This document shows, piece after piece, positions 42,090 through 54,174 of a stretch of 64,000 nucleotides of DNA; positions within the stretch are counted from its first letter, which is position 1; the number at the start of each line of letters is the position of its first letter. Source of the DNA: Theropithecus gelada (Eukaryota > Chordata > Mammalia > Primates > Cercopithecidae); contig NC_037680.1 in the NCBI RefSeq assembly GCF_003255815.1, positions 22,193,886 through 22,257,885 of the forward strand, written 5' to 3'. The position numbers and the translations under genes are program-made. A model generated the notes under the pieces. It had not been told where the DNA came from. It saw only the letters and a list, made by a program, of their open reading frames with translations, and ran no database searches.

Positions 42090-42205
42090 GAAGAGGTTCC
42101 CAGACAGAGAATATGTTTCACATTGTTTGGGGCTCCTTGATGACATGCAACATAACTCCATACACAGGGTAGATGCCAAGGAAGTACTTGCTGAATGAAT
42201 GGGGT
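42090..42205 (+). repeat. Possible L2 3'-end fragment
   Basis: 'gtagatgccaaggaagtact' followed by 'tgctgaatgaatggggtaaa' resembles the L2/MIR 3' end. It is short and weak. Confidence 0.4.
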
Positions 42206-42379
42206 AAATGGTTTTTTTTTTTTTTTAAAAAAAAGGACATAGGTTTATATTATTTAGTACTTCAAGCAGAAGAGACATTTTGTGGGGAAAGAACATAAAC
42301 CCTTAAAAAACTTATACTTTTCAGTTCTGCACTATATGAGGCATTTTTCAGTTCTATATTCAAGGCATTCGTACCGCAA

Positions 42380-42545
42380 TACTCTAAGTATTTACACACC
42401 ATTTATTCAAGCCTTTCAATCCCACAGAGATAGGCTGTATTGCCACCATTTGTTATTGTTATTGTCACATTGAAGAAGTCAAGGAATTGTCAAAAGATAA
42501 AGATCGAGGAGGAGTCAGGGCCATACTATGGAGGGATCTGATATT
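42380..42545 (-). repeat. MIR SINE, antisense (weak)
   Basis: 'gcctttcaatcccacagaga', then 'attgccaccatttgttat' and 'ttgaagaagtcaaggaattg', in antisense MIR order, strongly diverged. Confidence 0.5.
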
Positions 42546-42699
42546 ACTAATAACCTAAGAGCCTTTCTCTTGATCATGAAGTGAGTACTAAATACTGCTT
42601 AGTGTTGAAACTATTTCTTACCTAAATGCTGAGCATTCTTATTAGAACACTTTAACAAAGTACTTGTATTCCTCAACTGAGTTGATTTAAATGTAATAC

Positions 42700-43750
42700 C
42701 ATCCTACTGGATCAGCCACTTGAGAAAATGTAAAATGTGCCAAATTGATCTCAATGCCCTCTTACTCCACCCACGTTTTGTATACACCTTTTGTACTCCA
42801 AGCACCTGTCACCCAGTGGATCCTCAGAATTTTCCAGTGATGCCATTTCCATCCTTCTTAAACAGGTCTAGAGGGAAACTTTACAGATATCTCCTTCACA
42901 ATGCATTTAAAATTGAACTCATTGTCTTCCTAACTGCCCCAAATGAGCCTTGTTTTTGCTCCCTTTCACCAACTATCTCATTTAATACCTTACCATCCAT
43001 TCATTTGCTCAAGCTAGATGGTCATTTATAGACTTCCCCTTCCCTCAATCTCCTATATCTAATCAATCACCAAATTTTGTTGACTACCTCCTACCACCTT
43101 TAGAATTTGTTCATTTTTCTTATTCCCATTGTCAGGATCATAGTTCAGTCACTATCCTTTTTTCTTTTTACTTTGGTTTAATAAAAATGCACCTCATGTA
43201 TTTTTCTGTCTTGGGTCATAACCTTTGAGTTCACCTTGCAGGCAAAAATATCTTCTAAAAGGCAAATGTGTTCTGATTGATCCCTTTTTAAAAATGTCAC
43301 TATTTCTAGGAATTTGGGGACAAAATATTATTAATTCATACCTGGCTCTGATTCCCTTTCAAACCTCATATTTCACCACTCACCTCTTCCTTCAAACTGC
43401 TAGTCAGCCACAATTCAGCCTGTTTTCTCTTGCTTTGTTGTATGAGCCATGCTCTGCTGAGAAAATATTTCTAATGCCTTATTTACTGATTACTTTCTGC
43501 TCATCCTTCAAGTCTCAGCTAAGTCTTCACTTGCTAATGAAACCTTTGTTGATGAGTACAAGCCTAATCTATAACAATGTCTTATAAACTACCTAAATAT
43601 TCTCGTGGCAAAATTAACGACTCCCTTATTTGTGTCTCCATTGCAATTGTGTACTTCTCTGTTTTCATCCTAATCATTGTATTGATCCTGAGTTTGGGAA
43701 AGAAGCCTGGAACACGGTAGGCATTCATAGAATGTTTGTTCTTTTGTTCT
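42700..43750 (+). mobile_element. L2 LINE, sense (3' part of ORF2 and tail)
   Basis: It resembles L2 ORF2 in sense: 'aattgaactcattgtcttcc', 'ccatccattcatttgctcaa', 'aatcaatcaccaaattttgt'. It continues into an L2 3' end: 'ggaacacggtaggcattcat'. No intact frame is present. Confidence 0.75.
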
Positions 43751-46700
43751 ATTAAACTGTCATCATATTTATTATTCATTTAATGTAGGAGACTTCAGAT
43801 AGCTGAAACACAAGTTTTTAATAGGTCTGTCCTGTATTAGAAATTAAATTTGTAAAGCAAAAAATAAGAAAATAATAAATCATGCTAACTAAAAGCAGAA
43901 TATTATGCTTATATGTGTTTGAACAGAATGAGAACTTAGTAAGATTAATGTAGAAATGTTTTAAATAAAATTGTGCTAAATGAATGGAGGAATAGTTAAT
44001 GAAAAACATATTTATAAAATTATTATATGACATAATGCTATATATTTAACCTATCTTCTATTTCTAGCTCTTTTTAGAACACAGCCAAGAATTCTATTGG
44101 ATGGTCTTTTGGGCCAATTTGATTAATTTAAACCAGTGGGATACTGAAATTTAGATTAAAAAATGAAATATTAAAGATAATAGAGAAAGAGTTATGAAAC
44201 AATGCAGTTGGTACAAGTGAGGGAATGCAAAATGCTCAGTCAGAATAGAAATTTTGATATGGGGCATGTGTCTGTCACTGTATCTTTCTAAAAACTGCAA
44301 AAATCACATAAGTTTATTGAATTTTATGTTGAGCAGGTGGAATGCAAGTGTTAACACAAATATTCTAAGGGAGACTTCTGACGTGTAAGGTAGATTTCAG
44401 CATTGTTTTGACCAGTTAAGTAATAGGGTTTTTTTGTTTGTTTGTTTTTGGCTTTTGTTTTGTTTTTGTCAGACAACAAACTTTCACTCAATATTGGTGG
44501 CACATTTTATTTACATGCCTTGCAACCCTCACAAATGTCTCAGTTATATATCAGTAATTCATGCTTTTTTGTTCTTCAATTTTATTACCTAAACTTACTC
44601 TTCTAAGCATCATTTTATGTTTCTAGTTAAATATAAGTGAAAATTGATTGGAGTATTTCTCAATGGAATTTTATCTTTATTTCATCATAATTGCTTCATA
44701 TTTGAATAATGACAGATGAACTGCCTCATTCAATTGCAGTTTTAAGGCTTTGAAGTCACAATAACAGCACAGGATTTAAATCCTGAAGCCATTATTATAG
44801 CAGAAAATACATTGGGGAAAATGAAAACTTATGGTGCTATAATTTGCTGGGGGGAAAAAGACTCCAATGGTTAGAACATATTATTTCCCGGACAATTTCT
44901 AATCTAGGACATTAAGGCATAAGAGTGAACTGGACAGTTACATCATTGTCCCACCTTCCTAAATTACTTCTAGAGCAACATTTTATAAATATTGAGCCAA
45001 GATTCACATCACAAGTAAATGGCACCACAATTATCTTGTTTCAGGTTGAAGCATTATCTCAGTGGCATTTATAATTCTATTCAGCAACAATTCAGTATTT
45101 CACTAAGAGAGGGTTCATCAGATCTTTTTCTTTTTTCTGACATTTACATCAAGCGCTGAGTACTTGTTAATACTCTAAGGTATGCCTTTCAAAGTTCTTT
45201 TTGTCTTCATATTCAGTTTTAAGTAATGAATCCAACAATATGCAAAGACTAAAAGTAAAACACAGATCCCGCATTTAAAATTTCATTTAATCTACCTGAC
45301 ATATTTGGTGCTGCTTTACACATACAGCATTTTCATTTATTGAATAAGACATTGTATTTCTACAAATGTGGCATTAAAAGTTTTCCAAGATCTCAATATA
45401 CGGTAGCATGAAATACAAAGTAAATAGAACAAATTAAAACATGAAAAGCGCACTTAGTGTAATTTGGAGCACACAAAGTTACAACATAAGATGGAATATT
45501 TATGAAGAATTACAATGGATAACATGAACTTGAAAATGGCTCCCACTTAAAATTATAGAAAAACTTTTAATGGGAATTTTCCTTGCTCATATATCAAAGC
45601 ATATTGAGACTCCAAATAGGTCAACAACTTTTTTAAGAATGAAATTATATAGAATGAAACTAATTATATATATGCTATAAAATTATATACTTTTGACTAA
45701 TATTAAATTTTCTAAAGACAGAAAGCCCTGTAAATATCAGTTTCCAATCCAATAGCATAATTCAATATTTCTGCTGTATTGTATCATAGCCTACTATGAA
45801 TGAAGCCCCCCATAATGTGGGGAAATTTCTCTTAATTGCATATATTACAATCTTCATGCTAAAACTCTGTTTAAACAAAATTTTGTTTAAAATAAGATTT
45901 TGCTTGTTTACATTTTAATACTGTTTTAATACTCAGGTGTCCTACTTTGTCTGGGCTCTAGAGGAGACATGAGATTATCTGAGTACTCAATCTATGCACC
46001 CAGTCAACTTCTACATGCTTAACAAACTCTTTAAGAGACCACCAAGGTTTCTGAGTCTTGAAGATGAGTATACAACTTAAGAAAAATTATTTTTTAACAT
46101 AACATAACAAAACCATATGTGTATAACCTTAATTGACTATTAGTTATTTTCACAAGATATATTTATGTTTTATGTTATTTCCGTTCCATCCTGTCCTTCG
46201 TCAAGTTTTAGATTCTTGCTTGAATTGAGGAGAGCTTTGTTTGGTAGATTTTACCTTTGAATTTAATTTGGTCAAGATTCATCAAGTTGATTGATTAATT
46301 TCAGATTACATGTCTTAATTTACTTTGATTCTAATTTCCATTTGCCAACTTCTCTCTCTCTTGAGCTTTTTTCTTTAAAAAAAGATCAGGAACTTAGGAG
46401 TAGAAGTTGGCAGCATTTGGTGTGGTCTATATACAAGCAAGGAGGAAGATGAAAAACTGTATGAAAATATATCAAAGTTCGATTGCCCTTCTGTGCCCTG
46501 ATGAACAAGATGATATCTGGTATTACAGGTGTAGGAAAATAATGCCTCTTTTCCCTACTCACGTCCTAAATCCACTTTGAATGGTTTCAGAGCCCAGAGC
46601 AGGAATACACATAGAGACCCTTATATCATATTACCAAATAATTAAAAGTTGTAAAACAAATTATTAATAAACTGTTAAATAAAACATGGTTCTATCTTCC

Positions 46701-49259
46701 CACCATGACATACATTCCCTTATAATGACCTGGAAAACTAGATTCAAAGTTAAAATTCCTATGCTCTTTAGAGTCCAGCCTGAAATGAGGTTGCAGGAGA
46801 ACAGAGCCCCTTGTCCCTGGTTCTCAGTTTGAGTCCTGATTTCTTTCCCACCTTGGGCTCCATCCCACAGTTCAAGGGACTCGCTGACTTGTATGTTCAA
46901 GCCTTATCCAACCCTTCCCCTCCAAAACAGCTCTTCCGTAGTCAAACCTGAGGCCCAGTGGTACACAGAACCTTGCAGTAAAGGAGAGAACTTTACTAAG
47001 ATCTGAAAACAGGCTCAAGGCTCTTTGGGCAGGGAATTTCCAAATCTTCAGTACTGTTGGGTGTCTAGGGAGACAGAGACATGGATTTCAGCTAGGCACA
47101 TGTCCCTGGCCCTGAGGACTCCTTATTGTATAGGAAGGAGAATGACTGGAAGAGAACTAGAACAAGGCCTAAAATATGTAGGTCTCATCTCAAGGTAGGA
47201 GCTCCACTTGTGTCGGTTTTATGTTAGAAAAGAAGGAACTTAAGGTCATTTGTATAAACATGTGAATGGCCAATAGTACTAATTCTTCAGTAGGGCTGAA
47301 ATGGTCCCCTACTTCTGAAATCAATGAGGTCACCAACTTCGCATTTTAAAGATCCAATTTGTAGTGTGATAGTTGGAAACTTGGAAGGCGGAAAGTGGCA
47401 ATTCTGTTGTCAGGTGGGTCAGCAAAAGCCTTCTTAGTTTATAATACCATTGAAAAGAAAAAGAGAGATGGCACAAATCTTGCAACACTAGTTAATTAAA
47501 TTACATACAGAAGTGTAAAAGGAAAGAAAATCCAGATATTACTTAGTTTTCTGTGACTCTTTATAAAATTTGAAGTCTCTCAATGTCAACTTTTCATCAT
47601 GACTTTATTTGCTAATGTCCTAGGACCACTAATATGAAAGTCCCCTTAACTCAAGGAGCATTTTAATATAAGAAGGGAGCTTGGAGAGCAAGCTGCTGGC
47701 CTTCTACTGTTTTGCCAGTCTAAATCTGGGGCATAGCCTTCTGGTGGGACTGGCACCAAGCCGGATGGGTACAAGGCTACAGTAGTTGTTTATAGGCAAT
47801 CTCTCTTAACGATCAGTCAATGCCTATGCCTTACCAGTACTTAAATATTTTGTATATCACCCTTATCTGTTAGACCTGTTCATTGCCTTTGGGGCTAAAT
47901 GAAAGAAGTAAATTACCTGAAACATAATCTCAAGTAAGCTGTACACATGACAATGGTAAATATATTTTAAATATAGTAAACATTACAATAAGTGAAACTC
48001 AGATATAAAAAGAATGGCATTAGTTCTCCACTGTTCAATCTTTTGTCATGAAGTGGGCTAACTTTCATCTTTTGGAGAGGGTGGGCAAAGGGCAATCACA
48101 GGAAGCATGACTCAGGAGACAGTGTGTTCTACATTTCCAGTATTTTTTCTGCCCAAATATATGGCTGATGGAAGTAACCAAGTCTCCAACTAACTATAGA
48201 CCCATGTAACCGTGAAATTTCTGAATGTACAACCTTCCTGCAGGAAGTACCAGGCGGCCACAAAAGGCAGAATGGTTCCCATCTCTAGTTAAGCTAATGT
48301 AAACAAGTGCCACAAGATGGCGCCAAACCACAGATGAAACTGACGCCAATTTGGATTCTTTGGGTGGATGGATCTGCCAGAACTTCCAGCTGGCAAGATG
48401 ACAGGATAGCCCGTGTTATTTCATTCATCAACCTTGCAATAATACAGTCTTAGGTTTTGCATGATTCTTTTTTATTATTTTGGTCTCATTTATCTTCTCT
48501 TAGAGGGATTTTACTATACAAATAAATAAAACGAGAGAGAGGAGATGGAGACACCGATCAGTAAAACCAAAAAGGAACGTTTGCATAATAAGATGTAGAA
48601 GAGACATAGCAAGTTTGTTTGGACAGCCAAATGTCTACTAATTGTGAAATTCTACAAACTGGAGAAGGGCTCAGCATTGATAATGCTATCAGTATTGGCA
48701 ACATTTTGTTACTGTGTGACATTGCTTTGTATCAACCAATATCTCAAGAAGTATCTCCCTAAATTAAGTGAAATAATAAAAGTAGCCACAGTCCATCCAC
48801 CAGAATGATATTTGTTAACACAGACAGTATGATGAATTTTTGATGGCTCTACTTTGATTTAAGAATAAAGAGTGAGCACTTAGGAATGGTATGATTTTAA
48901 ACCGGACCTTGGCTTAACCACAGGACTTCACCTTCTTTTAACTCCTTGATGTGTGCGTTTGTATACACAGGCATTTACATATATGTGTGTGTGTGCTTAT
49001 ATATACACTTATGTGTAAACTCTAGACATACAGAGCTGTTTTTTCATTAATAATGTTGGTTTTACTTGTCTATAGCTGAAGGTAGAGTATCTTGCTAGAT
49101 TTTGTATCGTCCTAGATTTTGTGATCTGTAAAGAAAAAAAAATCATACTGGTCACCTAAAATTAATACAACTTAATAACATAATCTTTACCTAAGCTTTC
49201 ATTTTGGAATCCAGAAACAGTGGCTTATCCATTAACCATTTTGCTCTTCTATGTTATGT
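43751..49259. other. Unassigned AT-rich DNA
   Basis: A long stretch in which I recognise no exon, RNA gene or clear repeat family. 48961-49012 is a short TG/TA run. 44431-44468 is GTTT-rich. 48040-48470 and 47650-47900 have LTR-like composition, but I could not assign them. Confidence 0.4.
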
Positions 49260-49645
49260 AATCTCAATTTTCTTTTTGGCTGTCAGTGTGCCCAGCTAAA
49301 AGTTTACAAACTTTAATTTCCTGGCCTATAGTGGTCTGTAAGATAAAAGTAAAACTATTAAGTGGAATAACTAAGAGAGTACTGTTTTGCTCATTTGCCT
49401 TTTATGCCCCCAAGGAACTCACATGAAGGCAGGAGCTAAGGCAGCTGCCTTGGCATCATGAGGGCAAAGATAAAAGAGTCATAAATACCTGGACCCTTGC
49501 TATTCTAAGGCACTGAATCAGTGCCAGCAACCAACTAGTTTTAGATTCATCATTAAGTAAGAAAAATAAACCCTTATGTGTCTAAGCCACTGATGTATTG
49601 CATTTTCTTTTATAAGTAACTGAATACAATCCTAACTAATACAGA
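49260..49645 (+). mobile_element. Probable LTR fragment, family unassigned
   Basis: 'aataaacccttatgtgtcta', 'agccactgatgtattgcatt', and a terminal 'caatcctaactaatacag' have the form of a MaLR/ERVL-type LTR 3' end. Confidence 0.45.
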
Positions 49646-49834
49646 GAATAAATATCAATTATCTTTATATGATTGTCTTAAACATGTAAGTGCTCTAAAC
49701 CTAGATACCCATAAGTGTTTATTGAAATGAATTGAGCTAAGATTTTGCACAGCTTTTTATATCTATAATGTTTCTAACTCAGTTTATAAGTAACGCTAAT
49801 TTGAGAATTCCAAAAATGCAGTTAATTCTGTTAT

Positions 49835-50230
49835 TATTTATTAGGCATTTACTACATGCCGGGCACTGAAGAAGATACTGGAGATACGTACTGTAGACAA
49901 TACAAAAAACCTACTTGATCTAATGGGGACTCACATTCTTGAAGAGGAAATGAAATGAATAAATAGAAAAATAAATAAAAAATTTAGTACCATGAGAAAG
50001 AAACAGAGAGACAAGATAGAAAATGTGGAACAAGTTGTGATATTATATAGATAAGTTGAACAGACAGAGAATTTCAAGCTGAAGTTTGTAGAAACTAGCT
50101 ATAGAAAATATGGGAGCTGGGCCTTAAGATAGGGTGCAGTCTCCGTAGTAAAGTAGACAGCTAGAGCAAAGTCCTCCAGGTGGGAAGAGGTTGGCATATT
50201 TGAATAACTGAAAGAAGAGGTAGAGTGGGG
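49835..50230 (-). repeat. L2-like 3'-end sequence, antisense, and adjoining old repeat
   Basis: 'ggcatttactacatgccggg', 'ctggagatacgta', and 'ggggactcacattcttgaag' follow the antisense L2 tail. The downstream part ('aagtcctccaggtgggaaga') resembles the older sequence often adjoining it. Confidence 0.55.
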
Positions 50231-50420
50231 ATAGGGAAACACACAAAGGAGGGAATGCCTAATATGTTGTCAATGCTCAAGATGTATTTGTAGAATAAAC
50301 AAACATTATGACTACTGTAAAATAATTATGTCGATATAATTAATCAATTATAATTAGGACTGAAATTCAAAAAATACCATATGCTTAAATAGCTCTACTT
50401 TTTACTATAACTTATATATA

Positions 50421-50595
50421 TTTTTTTCTTTTCTTTTCTTTTTGAGATAGGGTCTCACTCTGTCACTCAGGCTTGAGTGCAGTAGCATGATCACAGCTCA
50501 CTCTAACCAGAACCTCCCATGCTTGAGTGATCCTCCCACCTCAGCCTCCTGCGTAGTTGGGATTATAGGCATGCGCAAATATGCCCAGCTAATTT

Positions 50596-50667
<72 letters not shown>

Positions 50668-50805
50668 TTTTTTTTTTTTTTTTTTTGTAGAGACGAGGTC
50701 TCACTATGTTGCCCAGGCTGGTCTTGAACTCCTGGGTTAAATCAGTCTTCCCTCCTCGCCTCACAAAGTGTTGGGAACACAAGCGTGAGCCACTGAGCTT
50801 GGCTT
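50421..50805 (-). mobile_element. AluJ, antisense, with internal microsatellite expansion
   Basis: Left part 50421-50594 ('gggtctcactctgtcactca'), right part 50689-50805 ('gaggtctcactatgttgccc'). Between them, at the A-rich linker of the Alu, sits a (CTTT)n expansion followed by a T run. Confidence 0.88.
50596..50688. repeat. (CTTT)n microsatellite with T run, inside AluJ
   Basis: About 18 CTTT units then ~20 T. It arose in the middle A-rich linker of the Alu, on the complementary strand. Confidence 0.95.
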
Positions 50806-53800
50806 GTAACTTATATTTTGTGACAATATTCTCATTATAAACTAAAATATAGTAACTGGATAACAACAGAGCTCATTGTAACATAGATTCTTAAACTTGT
50901 CATATTTTTCAGGGCTCAATTAACTTTTTGAGTATTGTTCAACTTAATTCATTTATTGGAATGTTAATAAAACTTTCCTGAATCTCTAAATGAAATTGAA
51001 AGACACAAGAGTGACACTAGTAACCAAGTCCATTGTCTTCCCTCTGCTCTATGCATGGCCGTACCCATCAGATACTAGAAGAATTTTAGTGAAGTTTATT
51101 GAAATGGACGGGGAAACTTTCTTGAGGAGTCAAACTCCTTTATTCTAAAAGTATCTACGTATGTTTGATCAAGACACATAGGGAATACAGTTTTCTAAAT
51201 ATTTACATAATTTAATATTTCAGGTTAAAAAATGAAAAAATCTTCAAAATAAAGTTATTTATATGTCACTTTGGTGAAGATTTTTATATGCAGGTTTTAA
51301 ATGATCTTAAAGTTTACCTTCAAATGTATATAAACTTGAATAAAAAATATTTACAACTACACCTTTACTTTGTAAGAAACAAAATAATCTGTTCAATTTC
51401 CATAGCTGAATGATTATAACTGAATTTGAGAGACGGGGTTGTTAATGCTTCATATTCTGAGTATTATTAACATATAGTTTATTAAACTCTTCAGATTACT
51501 TTTGAGTGTACAATAAAATTAATATATTACACTCTAACCTTGTAATTGCTACCACTATATCAAATGGGTTAACATATGTTGAGATAAAATTGCGTTGCCC
51601 AGAATTTTTTGAAATGAAGGTTTTCTGTACCCTGTGCCTAAAAATTTTGGTTCAGTAGGTCATTGACATTAAAATTTATATCTACATATGTATATGTATA
51701 TAAACACATATACATATGTATATATACACACATATACATACACACATATAAATATATTTTATATATGTGTTTGTATCTCTCTCTCTGTGTGGGGGTGTGT
51801 GTGTGTGTATAAAAGTCATAGTCATTATGGTACAGGAATTTTGACCAGATTTTGAGAAAATAAAAACAAACAAACATTGCCCTCAATCTTCCAGTTAGCC
51901 AATAAATGTTTTACAATGAGTTAAGCATAGTAAGAAGATAGTATTGTTTCCCAAGAGCCACAATAGATTTTTTTTTTATTGTATGGAAGGATAAATATAT
52001 GTTTTCAGTTTACATAATCAAGCGTATTTTAGAGAGTAAAAATGTCACTCAGCTGAAGAATCATTATAGGATTTTTTTAAAAACTGGAAACTTCCCCCCT
52101 GCCCCCAGCTGTCTACAGAAATAGATTATTTCGTCTAATTTCCTGATTTAGTTATAGTCATAGTGTACATAAAAACAGATTTGATTTTCTTGGAATCAAA
52201 CATAAAATGAAAGCCAAGGCCTTATCATTGAAACAAGACAGCAGTTTTGCAAAGCTGTGTACATCCTTTGAACTCAGATGACATTGTCTCAGAGGAAAAG
52301 ATGTTTGATGAGTTTTTTACACTTTAAAGCTCTTGCTAAGGAAAATGAGCTGGGAATCTCCTTTGGTAGAATTGAAGGGGGGTGGATCATTTCGTCTTCA
52401 AAAGATGAGGGGAAAAATGTCATTTTCTATTTCCCTTAAGTATCATTCTTTCAAATACTTGTGTGACAAGAGGTTCAACAGGCTTAGATTTGGGTTTTTA
52501 GTTTTCCAGAAATGCATGGAGGACTTAAATGGCCCTGTACATCAAAAGGAAGAGAGAGAGAAAGAAATCCCCTAGAAAGAAGGAAATGGTGTGGAAAACC
52601 CTTGAAAAATATAGTTCATAAAATTTCTATAATCAATTCTACATCCTACAATTTAAAAGGAAATTAACAATTGAAACCCAACACTGAACTAACTAACATT
52701 ATGCACATCTAATTTAAGTTGTCAATGATAAACTCAGCAAGAAGTGCTCTTTAGAGACAGAAACTTTTAAATGTATTGGTTTATTCCACATATATAGATT
52801 ATGTGGCAAGTCCTATATTGGGTGTTGTATCCATATATTGAGGTTGAGGTCAGGTCAAGTAAAATAAGAATAAAAAATAAGACAATACAGAATAAAGATA
52901 TGGAAGAAAGAACGAAATGACCAGTGAGTGAAGTGATGAAAAGCACAAAGGAGAAAAGTCATAATTGGAAGGACTGAATACATTGATGACTGCGAAGGGT
53001 TTGGGACTTTGCTCTACCTACAAACCAGCAAGGAAGTCTGCTGAAGTTTTAAAGATGGTGGAAGGAGACAGGAGAGTCCCGGGTCAGATACGAAGGACTT
53101 TTACTCACAGCACAGCCGGCAGCATGTGCTTCATATTCACATCAATTTCCCTTGCCCCTCAGGTCCCAGGGAAGCAATGTGGACCTAGGCTCAAGTGGAA
53201 AATGTTCACACATGAGGTTTCTGTCACAGTTGAGAAAACCTGAAATTATAAAACCCCAATTATGTATAAAGAAAAACCTGTCCCATCAATTTTTCACCAA
53301 AAATAGACATGATCTTTATTATTCTCAGCAGTGAATAAGTCTCTTCTTTGCACCAGAGGAAGACACTATATGTTCCAAGGCTGTTTCCTATATAAAGTCC
53401 TTGAAGAGATACTCCAGAGAAAGCCATTATGGCCTCTAGCCCGTAAATGATCAGAAATGCAAGAGACCCGTAGAAAATTAACTGCCAACAGGATGTAGAA
53501 GGTACAGCAGCTTTTACTAGCATCTCTGCAACATTGTAGCATTTTATATGTTCACAGGCCTTTTTAGTAGACCAAAATATTATTGGTACAAATCATTCTT
53601 CCATGTAACCTTTAAAAAATTCTGCTTATCTATGTCCTTCCTGTGCAAAGCAAACAGACATAGCTTTGTCAGTTCATAAGACACAACCGTGTACAAGACC
53701 TAAGACAAACCCATAAAGATAACGCTTTAAGGAATATTTTAGCTATTTTTTGGCCATACATGTTTTAAAAGTGATTTTTTTTAAGATTCTCATTAATTTA

Positions 53801-54174
53801 TTTTTGTTTATTTTTGTTGTTGCTACTGTATTAGATGAAAATATATTATTGCATTTGCCAAGTCTAGCAGGTTGCTATTTATATTTAGGTTGCTATTTAT
53901 GTTTTCTCCATGTCCTAATTATTCTCATTTCTAGTGGTGAAGAAAAAGAAAGCTTAGCCTCATTATTATGTTCTTGCAAAGAGGTCCTAACATTATGTTT
54001 GAATCTAACCAGATAGAAATGCTTCTATTGTGTTTCAGTGTAAAACACGTTAGTGATATATTGTAATATAAAAACTTGAAATAACCCAAACTCGATTTCT
54101 GAGAGCTATGTGGCCCCTGTGTGTGTATATGTGCATGCTTTAGTTTAGAATATACTAAATGTCTTTTCATGAAG
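50806..54174. other. Unassigned DNA with TA/TG low-complexity tract
   Basis: About 51670-51815 is a TA/CA/TG-rich tract with (GT)n and a (CT)n stretch. The rest has no recognised exon or family. 53240-53560 gives an open minus frame of 87 codons with no known resemblance. Confidence 0.4.

Noticed and set aside
50596..50688. CRISPR-like or structured repeat array
   Set aside because: It is a plain tetranucleotide microsatellite inside an Alu. There are no spacers, and the genome is primate.
53260..53523. 87-codon hydrophobic minus-strand frame as a membrane protein or retroviral piece
   Set aside because: I could not match it to any family; AT-rich DNA gives hydrophobic frames by chance.
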